6,041 bases of DNA. Source: Candidatus Chloroheliales bacterium (lineage in GTDB: Bacteria; Chloroflexota; Chloroflexia; QHBQ01). The stretch is from positions 1 through 6,041 of the forward strand of contig QHBQ01000469.1 of NCBI GenBank assembly GCA_003243865.1. The letters are read 5' to 3'. Below the pieces are notes generated by a model, which was not told the DNA's origin, searched no databases, and saw only the letters and a list, made by a program, of their open reading frames with translations. Positions 1-5,745 of this stretch are shown in pieces. Every line of letters begins with the position of its first letter. Position 1 is the stretch's first letter. The translations under genes and the position numbers were made by a program.

Positions 1-2205
1 TTCGCCCGCTTGCAGGTTGAGCGACCAGTGGGGGAACAGGCAGGACGCCTGGTAGACCCGCTCGAAACCGGCCTCCGAGTTCTGCACCGTCTCGACCGGC
101 AGCCACCAGAGGGTGCAGGGCTTGTCCCAGGCCAGGCTGACCTGAACCCCGAACCAACCGTTGATCAGCGCCACCGCCCGCGCTGAGTTGCTCTCGCCGA
201 TTGAGGCTAGGTCGGCATCCGCGCCGTAGGGTCGCTCGCCGTTTATCAGGTAGTAGCTGTCGGGCGCGTGGCCGCTGAGGAGCGCGAGGTTCTGCTCCAC
301 CCCAAAGGTGAGGCTACGCAGCTGCTCCCCAGTGTTGGTTACAGTATAATCTACGGTGAAATCGCTGGCGTCGGCGTGGATGCTGATTACTTTCTTCACC
401 ATAATCGGCGCGAAGTAGGGGCCATCCCAGACGTGACCGGCCCGTTCCATGCTGATGACCGCGATGCCGCTGCCCTCCTGATGCTCCACCTGCACGCCGT
501 AGGGCTGGTTGACGAAATCGCCCTGCTCGCCGTAGCGGGATTCGTAGAAGTTCTGCAAGCTGGTGTCGGCGCTGATGAAGTGGTCGAGCAGGCCAACCCG
601 CTGATGCCAGTCGTAGAACAGCTTACCCTCCAGCCCAGTCTCCTTCATCGCCACGATGTCGTGGACGTTTTTGACCTCGCCCTCCTTGCCGCCGCTCTCG
701 CCTTGCCCGCTCGGTCCGGTGCCGCCTGCGCTGGCCTGGCCCTCGGCCTGCTGCCCCTGCTTTGCCACTGCCTCGGTCAGGGTGCGGTGGTAGGCTTCCT
801 GCCGTCGGGTCATGGTGTTGAGCAGGTTGAAGCTGCGGGCGCGCATATCCCATTCGTACAGCGCGCCGCCGACCGAGGGTTGCAGGTAGATTGTCTGCGC
901 CGCGCCGCTAATCAGCGCCTCGTTGTGGCCGTCGCAGTTGAGGTCGGTCAGTTCCACTTCCAGCTTGCCCGCCAGCCTGCCGCCATCCTTGAGCGTGTGG
1001 TTGGCGTCGAAGCTGACGCCGTCGGCAATGTTCTCCGCGCTGATTAGCTCACCGAAGGTGGCGGTGCGGATGTGCGGGTAGTAGATGCCGCCGAACAGCC
1101 CGTGCCAGTAGGGGCAGTTGCACTGCCCGCGCCAGAGATGGTCGAGCGCCTCTTCCCGCGCCACGCCCGGCTTCATCGCGTAGACCTTGTCATGCACCTT
1201 CAGCATCTTCTTGTGCATATTGTTGATTTCGGGGTACTTGACCAGCATATTGCGCCAGAACCCACCGCGCATGAAGCGCATGATGCTCTGGTCGCGGGCC
1301 ACCTTGCTCTCGGCCATCTGGTGCAGCAGTTGGTGGAAGTCGAAGCTGAGGGCGGGCGGCAGCGCCCACTCGGTCATCTCGATGTAGCTGGCAGTGGGCA
1401 GGTAGATGCGGCTGATGGGGGGGTACTCGGCCATATAGCGGGCCAGGTGGATGGTCTCCAGCCAATCGGCGTTCTGCTCCAGGGCGGCGAAGAAGCGGTC
1501 AACCCACTGCTCGTCGCCGTAGCAATACTCATACGTTCCCGGCCACAGCCCGAACTTCTCGCCGTCGTCGCCCATCACCGCGATCTGCCCATCCTGCAAG
1601 GTGTCGCGCAGGAACGCGATAATCTCCTCGACCGGCCGCCAGGGGATGCGATAGCGTAGCGGCTGGCCGGTGGCGAAGATGTTGACGGTGCGGCCCAGCT
1701 CCTCGGTGACGTAATAGCCGTACAGGTCGTTATCGCTGAGGCCGACCGACTTGAAGTGGTTATCGTCCACAATGGTGTAACTGATGCCCGCCTCGTTGAT
1801 GTAGCGCGGCAGGGTCGGCTCCCAGACCCGCTCGGCCAGCCACATCCCCTTGGGCTCGTAGTTAAAGTCCGCGCGCACCTCGCGCACCATGCGGCGAATC
1901 TGGCCGATCTTATCGTCGTCGGGCAGAGTGGCAAGGATCGGCTCATAGTAGCCGCCCGCCATGACCTCAACCTGACCGCTCTCCACCAGCGCGCTAACGC
2001 GCACCAGGTAATCGGGGCGGTTCTTGCGCATCCACTCGACCAGCGGGCCGGTGTTGTGCAGGGTGACGCGCACGCCGGGATGCTGCTCCAGCGCGGTCAG
2101 CATCGGGCCATACGCCTTCTCGTAAGCCTCGGCGAACACCGAATCGAAGTTGCCAATCGGCTGATGGTTGTGCAGCGCCAGCGCGAAGTAGACTTTTCCG
2201 GGCAT
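1..2205 (-). CDS. GH57 glycoside hydrolase, 4-alpha-glucanotransferase/alpha-amylase type (3' end cut off)
   Basis: Probable cytoplasmic alpha-1,4-glucan enzyme acting on maltodextrin or glycogen; no signal peptide is visible. The frame is open from the ATG at 2205 to the left edge (735 codons, no stop). Conserved GH57 regions read in order: HNHQPIGNF (residues 12-20), GGYYEPIL (84-91), WLAERVWEP (122-130) with E125 as likely catalytic nucleophile, and GDDGEKFGLWPGTYE (212-226) with D213 or D214 as likely acid/base. A DUF1925-like segment (EWALPP at 279-284, MRGGFWRN at 312-319) and a DUF1926-like beta-sandwich (DLNCDG at 421-426, TRRQEAYH at 466-473, LLDHF near 540) follow. This order matches the Thermococcus litoralis glucanotransferase group, which is about 660 residues; the excess here is partly a Gly/Ser/Gln-rich insert at 481-511. 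The start is supported by AGGAG five bases upstream. Transferase versus hydrolase activity cannot be decided from sequence alone. Confidence 0.93.
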   Translation of the reverse strand, partial: MPGKVYFALALHNHQPIGNFDSVFAEAYEKAYGPMLTALEQHPGVRVTLHNTGPLVEWMRKNRPDYLVRVSALVESGQVEVMAGGYYEPILATLPDDDKIGQIRRMVREVRADFNYEPKGMWLAERVWEPTLPRYINEAGISYTIVDDNHFKSVGLSDNDLYGYYVTEELGRTVNIFATGQPLRYRIPWRPVEEIIAFLRDTLQDGQIAVMGDDGEKFGLWPGTYEYCYGDEQWVDRFFAALEQNADWLETIHLARYMAEYPPISRIYLPTASYIEMTEWALPPALSFDFHQLLHQMAESKVARDQSIMRFMRGGFWRNMLVKYPEINNMHKKMLKVHDKVYAMKPGVAREEALDHLWRGQCNCPYWHGLFGGIYYPHIRTATFGELISAENIADGVSFDANHTLKDGGRLAGKLEVELTDLNCDGHNEALISGAAQTIYLQPSVGGALYEWDMRARSFNLLNTMTRRQEAYHRTLTEAVAKQGQQAEGQASAGGTGPSGQGESGGKEGEVKNVHDIVAMKETGLEGKLFYDWHQRVGLLDHFISADTSLQNFYESRYGEQGDFVNQPYGVQVEHQEGSGIAVISMERAGHVWDGPYFAPIMVKKVISIHADASDFTVDYTVTNTGEQLRSLTFGVEQNLALLSGHAPDSYYLINGERPYGADADLASIGESNSARAVALINGWFGVQVSLAWDKPCTLWWLPVETVQNSEAGFERVYQASCLFPHWSLNLQAGE

Positions 2206-2281
2206 AAGAACTCCTGTGATGGCAAGGATGGTAGCTGACTGCGCTGCGCGTATCATACCATAAGCGTCGCAAAGTTAGCAA
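2206..2281 (-). promoter_or_regulatory. Predicted promoter and RBS of the GH57 gene
   Basis: On the minus strand an extended -10 (TGG then TATGAT, 2252-2260; five of six bases match TATAAT) lies 18 bases from a weak -35 TTGCTA (2276-2281, four of six). The leader would be about 40 bases and carries the ribosome site AGGAG at 2211-2215. The -35 sits inside the edge of a repeated sequence (GTTAGCAAC on the plus strand, copied again at 2351). The extended TGn probably compensates for the poor -35. Predicted by eye only. Confidence 0.5.
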
Positions 2282-2416
2282 CCGAATGCGAACTTGATCC
2301 CCCTCTCCCCGCCGGGGGAGAGGGTTAGGGAGAGGGGCAAGGTAGGGGTGGTTAGCAACACGGCGCGAACTTAACCCCCTCTCCCCACCGGGGGAGAGGG
2401 TTAGGGTGAGGGGCAA
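2274..2416. repeat. Two tandem ~77-bp repeat units with GA-rich palindromic core
   Basis: Two direct copies begin with GTTAGCAAC at 2274 and 2351, continue through GCGAACTT, and enter a 42-base core (2299-2340 and 2375-2416). Each core has CCCCCTCTCCCC, a three-base gap, then GGGGGAGAGGG, which would fold into a strong hairpin, followed by TTAGGG(A/T)GAGGGG. Similar CCCTCTCC/GGAGAGGG elements are widespread intergenic repeats in GC-rich bacteria. The apparent reading frames across them are low-complexity artefacts and are not called as genes. Confidence 0.85.
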
Positions 2417-2430
2417 TCGTGCAGCGCACC

Positions 2431-2536
2431 AATGCCCATCGCAAGCAACGAACAGCCGCCCTATATCCCCTCTCCCAGCGGGAGAGGTTGGGTGAGGGAG
2501 AATCTCGAAGTACCTCAATGCCCATCGCAAGCAACG
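2431..2536. repeat. Two copies of a 20-bp dispersed repeat (AATGCCCATCGCAAGCAACG)
   Basis: Identical 20-mers occur at 2431-2450 and 2517-2536. They are the end module of the longer ~66-bp repeat found at 5308-5373 and, inverted, at 5458-5620. Here they alternate with GA-rich palindromes, so the two families form a composite array. Confidence 0.85.
2466..2502. repeat. Third GA-rich palindromic repeat core (shorter, diverged)
   Basis: CCCCTCTCCC, then AGC, then GGGAGAGG followed by TTGGGTGAGGGAG. It is the same family as the cores at 2299 and 2375 but shorter in the stem and with several changes. It is a hairpin-forming intergenic repeat lying between the two copies of the 20-bp repeat. Confidence 0.75.
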
Positions 2537-2652
2537 AAATGCCAGCCAGCGGACTCGAAAGCGGACAAGCGGACTTCGACGGTGTGGGGCAAGCGGCTCG
2601 GTTTGCTATAGGCAGGGATGAAAGGGAGCTGGGCGTATGCCATGCGCTCTAT
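2537..2652. other. Non-coding spacer with small repeats
   Basis: No gene is supported here. AGCGGAC occurs three times (2548, 2560, 2568), the 16-mer at 2632-2647 is shared with the right-hand intergenic region, and CTATAGGCA occurs at 2606-2614 and 2649-2657, the second running into the MITE-like element. No promoter of its own is evident. Confidence 0.5.
2632..2647. repeat. Solitary copy of the GGCGTATGCCATGCGC repeat
   Basis: This exact 16-mer recurs at 5558-5573 inside a 65-bp repeat copy. It is self-complementary at its ends (GGCG...CGCC type) and looks like a fragment of the dispersed repeat family, not part of a gene. Confidence 0.7.
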
Positions 2653-2868
2653 AGGCATCAAATTAAGAACAGGGTAGGGAACTTACAGGGGGTCTGGGGG
2701 TAAGCCCCCAGAGGCTGACTGGCAGCAGTGCTGGGATTAAGTAGCACCGCGCCCTGCCTGAGTGGGTGACCGATATACTTACGATTAGCACTGGCGGGGT
2801 GGCAGCAGCTGGGGGCAGACCCCCAGACCCCCTCAATCACTCTCGGCTTTCGTCCTAATTTGATGCCT
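2653..2868. mobile_element. MITE-like 216-bp imperfect palindrome with 13-bp terminal inverted repeats
   Basis: The ends are perfect inverted repeats, AGGCATCAAATTA (2653-2665) and TAATTTGATGCCT (2856-2868). Exactly 22 bases further in on both sides lies a second inverted pair of about 25 bp with two mismatches (2688-2712 and 2809-2833 approximately). A third short pair (CAGTGCT near 2728, AGCACTG near 2789) continues the symmetry, so the whole element can fold into one long hairpin. Each arm also holds its own small hairpin (2693-2712, stem TCTGGGGG; 2809-2826, stem CTGGGGG). No transposase and no clear target-site duplication are visible. It could be a non-autonomous element or a structured RNA. 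Confidence 0.6.
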
Positions 2869-2903
2869 GTGGGCGAGTGCAACCCACCCCTACGTGTGCC
2901 ATA

Positions 2904-2931
2904 ATCCGTTTATCCGTTTTTGCAATCCGTT
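2904..2931 (+). promoter_or_regulatory. Three ATCCGTT direct repeats upstream of the kinase promoter
   Basis: ATCCGTT occurs at 2904-2910, 2912-2918 and 2925-2931 in a locally AT-richer stretch that ends 7 bases before the predicted -35. The first and third copies are 21 bases apart, two helical turns. Position and phasing would suit a regulator site, but this is inference and no known operator is recognised. Confidence 0.35.
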
Positions 2932-2938
2932 GGCCCGC

Positions 2939-2967
2939 TTGCCAAACCCGTCCGGCTATGCTAGAAT
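2939..2967 (+). promoter_or_regulatory. Predicted sigma70-type promoter of the kinase gene
   Basis: -35 TTGCCA (2939-2944, five of six) is separated by 17 bases from -10 TAGAAT (2962-2967, five of six). Transcription would start near 2974, giving a leader of about 20 bases that holds the ribosome site AAGGAG (2981-2986), eight bases before the ATG. This is the best promoter match in the window. Confidence 0.65.
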
Positions 2968-2994
2968 GCACCAGCAATCGAAGGAGCAAACAGG

Positions 2995-5196
2995 ATGTTG
3001 GGAAAGAGCGATGCGCTGCCAGTCGGCAGCCAGTTGCAGGGCGGCAAATACGTAATAGAGGCCGTGCTGGGGCAGGGTAGCTTCGGCATTACCTACCGTG
3101 CCGCCAACACTGGCTCGTTGCTGCACAAGCAGGTTGCCATCAAGGAGCTGCTCGTCGAGGGTAGCCAGCGGCTTGCCGGTCATGTGCAGCACCCACCGGA
3201 GCGCAGCGACGAGTCGTGGGGCAGGCTGACCGCCAACTTCGAGCGTGAGGCGCAGACGCTTGCCCGCCTCAAGCACTCCAACATCGTCACTGTCCATGAC
3301 GCCTTCGCCGAGAACGGCACCATCTACATCGTGATGGAGTTCGTGGACGGCACCACCCTCGACCAGTTGGTGCGGCAGCGCGGCGGCAAGTTGCCGGAGG
3401 ACGAGGCGCTGCGCTACGTCGCCGAGATTGCCGACGCCCTCAGCGTGCTGCACAAGAACGGCGTGTTGCACCGCGACATCAAGCCTGCCAACATCGTCAT
3501 AGACAAGCCGGGCCACGCCATGCTGATAGACTTCGGCACCGCCCGCGACTTCGTCGCTGACAAAACCCTCACCCACTCGGTCATCCTCACTCCCGCCTTC
3601 GCTCCACCGGAGCAGTTCCAGGCCCGCGCCCGCCGCGGTCCCTACACCGACATCTACGCCCTCGCCGCTACCACCTACTGGTTGCTCACCGGCGAAGCGC
3701 CCGCGATGGGTGAGGCTGATGCGGTCAAGGATGATACCCGTCTCAACCCGCAGATTCGCACTGCTCTTGCCCATGCCCTGGCCTTCAATTCGCAAGAGCG
3801 TACTCAGGAGGCCGCCAGCTTTATGCGCGAACTGCTTGGCCCCAGCGCCCAGCCCGCCGCGCCCCCACCTCAAGCTGAAGCTACCAGCTCGGTCAGCGGC
3901 TTCCAGCGCGGAGCTACTGCAGACGCTAACGCGACCACCATCCCGAATCAGCCTCAACCCCGCCAGCAGTGGGATGCGGAAACATACGACGAGAGCAGAG
4001 GCAACCAGCCACCGTCGTTCACCGCCTCGGAACTGGCTAGCAGGCAACTGAATGCCAGCAGCGTGCCACCGCGCCGCAGCCCATGGCTGGCAATCGGCGG
4101 TGGCGTTGCGGCGGCCGTACTCTTGGGCGTGCTAGCCATCGTGCTGCTGGGTGGCAATAAGGGCAACGGGACGAACCCGCCGGGTGGAGGGGCGAGTGAT
4201 ACGCCAACGGCGGGGCAGGTTGCAATGGCTTCACCGACAGCGGCTCCGGTTGCACAGGCACAAGCGACGAGTACAAGTACACCAGTGCCACCGACTAACA
4301 CAGCGACAGATACTCCAGCTCTTGCCTCTAAGCTATCGCTACCATATAGCCTTTTGGGTGTACAAATGACCTCGACTAACGAGGGTTGGGCAGTTGGTGG
4401 TGGTGGCACCATCCTGCACTACAGCGGCGGTAACTGGATCCAGATGAGCAGCCCTACTACTAACACGCTCCCCAGTGTGGCAATAGTCTCAGCCAACGAG
4501 GGTTGGGCGGTTGGTCAGAACGGCACAATCTTGCATTACAGCGGCGCTAACTGGATCCAAGTGAGTAACCCTACTACTAACACACTCTTTGATGTGACAA
4601 TGGTTTCAGCCGACGAAGGTTGGGCGGTGGGTGAGAATGGCACAATTTTGCATTACAGCGGCCGTAGCTGGACGAAGGCAGGCAGCCCTACTGATGCACT
4701 GCTCTTCAGTGTGGCAATGGTCTCAGCCAACGAAGGTTGGGCGGTTGGGAATGTTCTTACGAACAACACAATAATTGGCACAATTTTGCATTACAGCGAC
4801 GGTAGCTGGACGAAGATGAGTGGCCCTAATTATGTAGCGCTTGAAGATGTAGCAATGGTCTCAGCCAACGAGGGTTGGGCAGTCGGTGATGGAGGCACGA
4901 TTCTGCATTACAGCGGCGATAGCTGGATGCAGGTGAGCAGTCCTACCAGTGCATTGCTTCTCAGTGTGGCGATGGTCTCAGCCAATGAAGGCTGGGCGGT
5001 GGGTGAGAATGGCACAATTCTGCACTACAGCAGGGATAGCTGGACACAGGTGAGTAGTCCTACCAATGCATTGCTCCGTAGGGCGGCAATGATCTCAGCC
5101 AATGAAGGTTGGGCCGTGGGTAATGCTTCTCCTAGCGGTAATCCTATAGGTATCATCCTCCACTATCAAAACGGCGTATGGAGCGAGTACCATTAG
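2995..5196 (+). CDS. Transmembrane Ser/Thr protein kinase with C-terminal seven-repeat beta-propeller
   Basis: Likely a one-pass membrane receptor kinase (733 aa): cytoplasmic kinase, extracellular sensor. The Hanks-type kinase domain (about 19-282) looks intact: glycine loop GQGSFG (26-31), K50 in VAIKE, probable alpha-C E85, HRDIKPAN (159-166), DFG (179-181), T199 and APPE (203-206), D219 and late R269. About 30 residues separate strand beta3 and helix C, as in other VAIKE-type bacterial kinases. A Pro/Ala/Gln-rich juxtamembrane stretch (283-362) leads to one helix (about 364-385), preceded by PPRRSP, favouring N-in/C-out, then a Thr/Pro/Ala linker (388-445). Seven repeats (457-733) share SANEGWAVG, GTILHY, a Trp and SPT; they resemble Ycf48/BNR-like propeller blades. 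No PASTA domain. The start is fixed by AAGGAG eight bases upstream. Ligand and substrates are unknown. The gene is monocistronic, divergent from the GH57 gene and convergent with the zinc-ribbon gene. Confidence 0.95.
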   Translation: MLGKSDALPVGSQLQGGKYVIEAVLGQGSFGITYRAANTGSLLHKQVAIKELLVEGSQRLAGHVQHPPERSDESWGRLTANFEREAQTLARLKHSNIVTVHDAFAENGTIYIVMEFVDGTTLDQLVRQRGGKLPEDEALRYVAEIADALSVLHKNGVLHRDIKPANIVIDKPGHAMLIDFGTARDFVADKTLTHSVILTPAFAPPEQFQARARRGPYTDIYALAATTYWLLTGEAPAMGEADAVKDDTRLNPQIRTALAHALAFNSQERTQEAASFMRELLGPSAQPAAPPPQAEATSSVSGFQRGATADANATTIPNQPQPRQQWDAETYDESRGNQPPSFTASELASRQLNASSVPPRRSPWLAIGGGVAAAVLLGVLAIVLLGGNKGNGTNPPGGGASDTPTAGQVAMASPTAAPVAQAQATSTSTPVPPTNTATDTPALASKLSLPYSLLGVQMTSTNEGWAVGGGGTILHYSGGNWIQMSSPTTNTLPSVAIVSANEGWAVGQNGTILHYSGANWIQVSNPTTNTLFDVTMVSADEGWAVGENGTILHYSGRSWTKAGSPTDALLFSVAMVSANEGWAVGNVLTNNTIIGTILHYSDGSWTKMSGPNYVALEDVAMVSANEGWAVGDGGTILHYSGDSWMQVSSPTSALLLSVAMVSANEGWAVGENGTILHYSRDSWTQVSSPTNALLRRAAMISANEGWAVGNASPSGNPIGIILHYQNGVWSEYH
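4363..5193 (+). repeat. Seven in-frame tandem repeats of about 117 bp inside the kinase gene
   Basis: Units in residues: 457-495, 496-534, 535-573, 574-619, 620-658, 659-697 and 698-733. Most are 39 residues (117 bp); units 4 and 7 carry about seven extra residues before the ILHY motif. Long stretches are nearly identical in DNA, for example around GTCTCAGCCAACGA and GAGAATGGCACAAT, which points to recent duplication or gene conversion. Codons here look AT-richer than in the kinase half (by eye). Confidence 0.9.
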
Positions 5197-5307
5197 AACC
5201 GCGGAAGACACGGAAGGGAGCGGAAGCGCGGAACTGGCCCCCACCGCCTCAGCCACCCCGGTTCTTTCACCATCTGCGCCCGACCATTGTGCCTGTGTGG
5301 AAGCGTC
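5197..5307. other. Non-coding 3' region after the kinase gene
   Basis: No gene and no convincing terminator with a U-tract is seen directly after the stop. AGAACCG (5195-5201) can pair with CGGTTCT (5259-5265), the latter followed by TT, but the intervening 57 bases make this a weak terminator candidate. Confidence 0.4.
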
Positions 5308-5408
5308 AACGTTGACGTAGGGGTGGATGGCGTTCGCCCGCTCGATGCGCAAATATGCCCATCGCAAGCAACGAGCCTCGCCGCACCATATTCCGCGTCT
5401 TCCGTGTC
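5207..5408. repeat. Inverted pair of ~18-bp sequences bracketing a repeat copy
   Basis: GACACGGAAGGGAGCGGAA (5207-5225) and the reverse complement of 5391-5408, GACACGGAAGACGCGGAA, match except for one indel and one or two changes. The pair encloses about 165 bp that includes the only ~66-bp repeat copy oriented opposite to its relatives downstream. It may mark a small inserted or inverted segment. Confidence 0.45.
5304..5373 (-). repeat. ~66-bp dispersed repeat, copy A (inverted)
   Basis: Read on the minus strand from 5373, it begins CGTTGCTTGCGATGGGCAT, has a variable stretch of about 12 bases, then GCGGGCGAACGCCATCC, and ends CCCCTACGTCAACGTT at 5308. Its end makes a perfect 14-bp palindrome, CGTCAACGTTGACG (5304-5317). 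The segment from 5374 to 5457 holds nothing recognisable apart from the inverted sequence at 5391-5408. Confidence 0.8.
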
Positions 5409-5457
5409 CCCCCTCTTCCATAGTTCTAAATCCCTCACCACACTGCCTATCGTCGTG

Positions 5458-5620
5458 CGTTGCTTGCGATTAGCATTGACGCGCTTCAAGCGGGCGAACG
5501 CCATCCGCCCCTACATCAACGTTCGTTGCTTGCGATGAGCGTTGTGGTGCTGCACCTGGCGTATGCCATGCGCCCCTACGTCAAGATTGATGCTTGCGAT
5601 GGGCATGGATGTGCTTCACC
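5458..5620 (+). repeat. Tandem array of the ~66-bp repeat: copies B, C and partial D
   Basis: B spans 5458-5523 (66 bp), C 5524-5588 (65 bp), D 5589-5620 (first half only, then the GA-rich palindrome takes over). All carry TGCTTGCGAT followed by a (G/A)GC-rich short stretch. B and C also share GCC(A)T(C/G)CGCCCCTAC. The centre of each full copy is hairpin-forming (GGGCG...CGCCC in B, GGCG...CGCC in C). The apparent open frames across this array are not genes. Confidence 0.85.
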
Positions 5621-5666
5621 ATTCTCCCCTCTCCCTAGCCCTCTCCCCCGGTGGGGAGAGGGGATT
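5621..5666 (-). repeat. GA-rich palindromic repeat, inverted orientation
   Basis: Read on the minus strand it gives CCCCTCTCCCC, ACC, GGGGGAGAGGG, then CTAGGGAGAGGGG, matching the cores at 2299-2340 and 2375-2416 but on the opposite strand. Thus the kinase gene lies between inverted copies of the same element. Confidence 0.85.
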
Positions 5667-5675
5667 GTTTTCTGG

Positions 5676-5708
5676 CAAACAGAAATGCCACCCATTGCTG
5701 AGTGGCAT
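5676..5708 (-). terminator. Probable Rho-independent terminator of the zinc-ribbon gene
   Basis: On the minus strand ATGCCACTC pairs with GGGTGGCAT (5685-5708): a 9-bp stem with one T-G pair and a 6-base loop, followed by TTCTGTTTG. It lies about 38 bases past the stop codon of the minus-strand gene. The plus strand has no T-run after the hairpin, so it should act in one direction only. Confidence 0.55.
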
Positions 5709-5741
5709 CTACAATCTACGATCTACGATCTACAATCTGCA
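5707..5741. repeat. Five-unit heptamer tandem repeat
   Basis: Five consecutive 7-mers: ATCTACA, ATCTACG, ATCTACG, ATCTACA, ATCTGCA. They sit between the zinc-ribbon stop codon and its terminator hairpin, so they would be transcribed in that gene's 3' untranslated region. They are like the short tandemly repeated heptamers known from cyanobacterial and other genomes; no function is evident. Confidence 0.8.
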
Positions 5742-5745
5742 ATTC

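Noticed and set aside
268..1659. Plus-strand open frames of 259 and 195 codons
   Set aside because: They are antisense to the GH57 gene, whose conserved motifs run through the same DNA on the minus strand; their translations are Val/Ala/Leu-rich with no recognisable domain.
1994..2882. Several short open frames across the left intergenic region
   Set aside because: They translate the GA-rich and MITE-like repeats, lack ribosome sites and show no protein-like composition.
1..3000. GH57 enzyme and kinase as one functional unit
   Set aside because: The genes are divergent, nearly 800 bp apart, with separate promoters and intervening repeats; adjacency alone does not support a shared system.
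2956..4047. Minus-strand open frame of 363 codons
   Set aside because: It lies opposite the kinase domain, has no recognisable motif and results from high-GC codon bias on the other strand.
5195..5267. Kinase-gene terminator formed by AGAACCG and CGGTTCT
   Set aside because: The 57-base gap between 7-bp arms and the poor T-tract make it unconvincing; kept only as a remark.
5458..5620. Possible CRISPR array
   Set aside because: Copies are directly adjacent, the conserved parts are at both ends with only about 12 variable bases in the middle, the copies diverge, and no cas gene is present.
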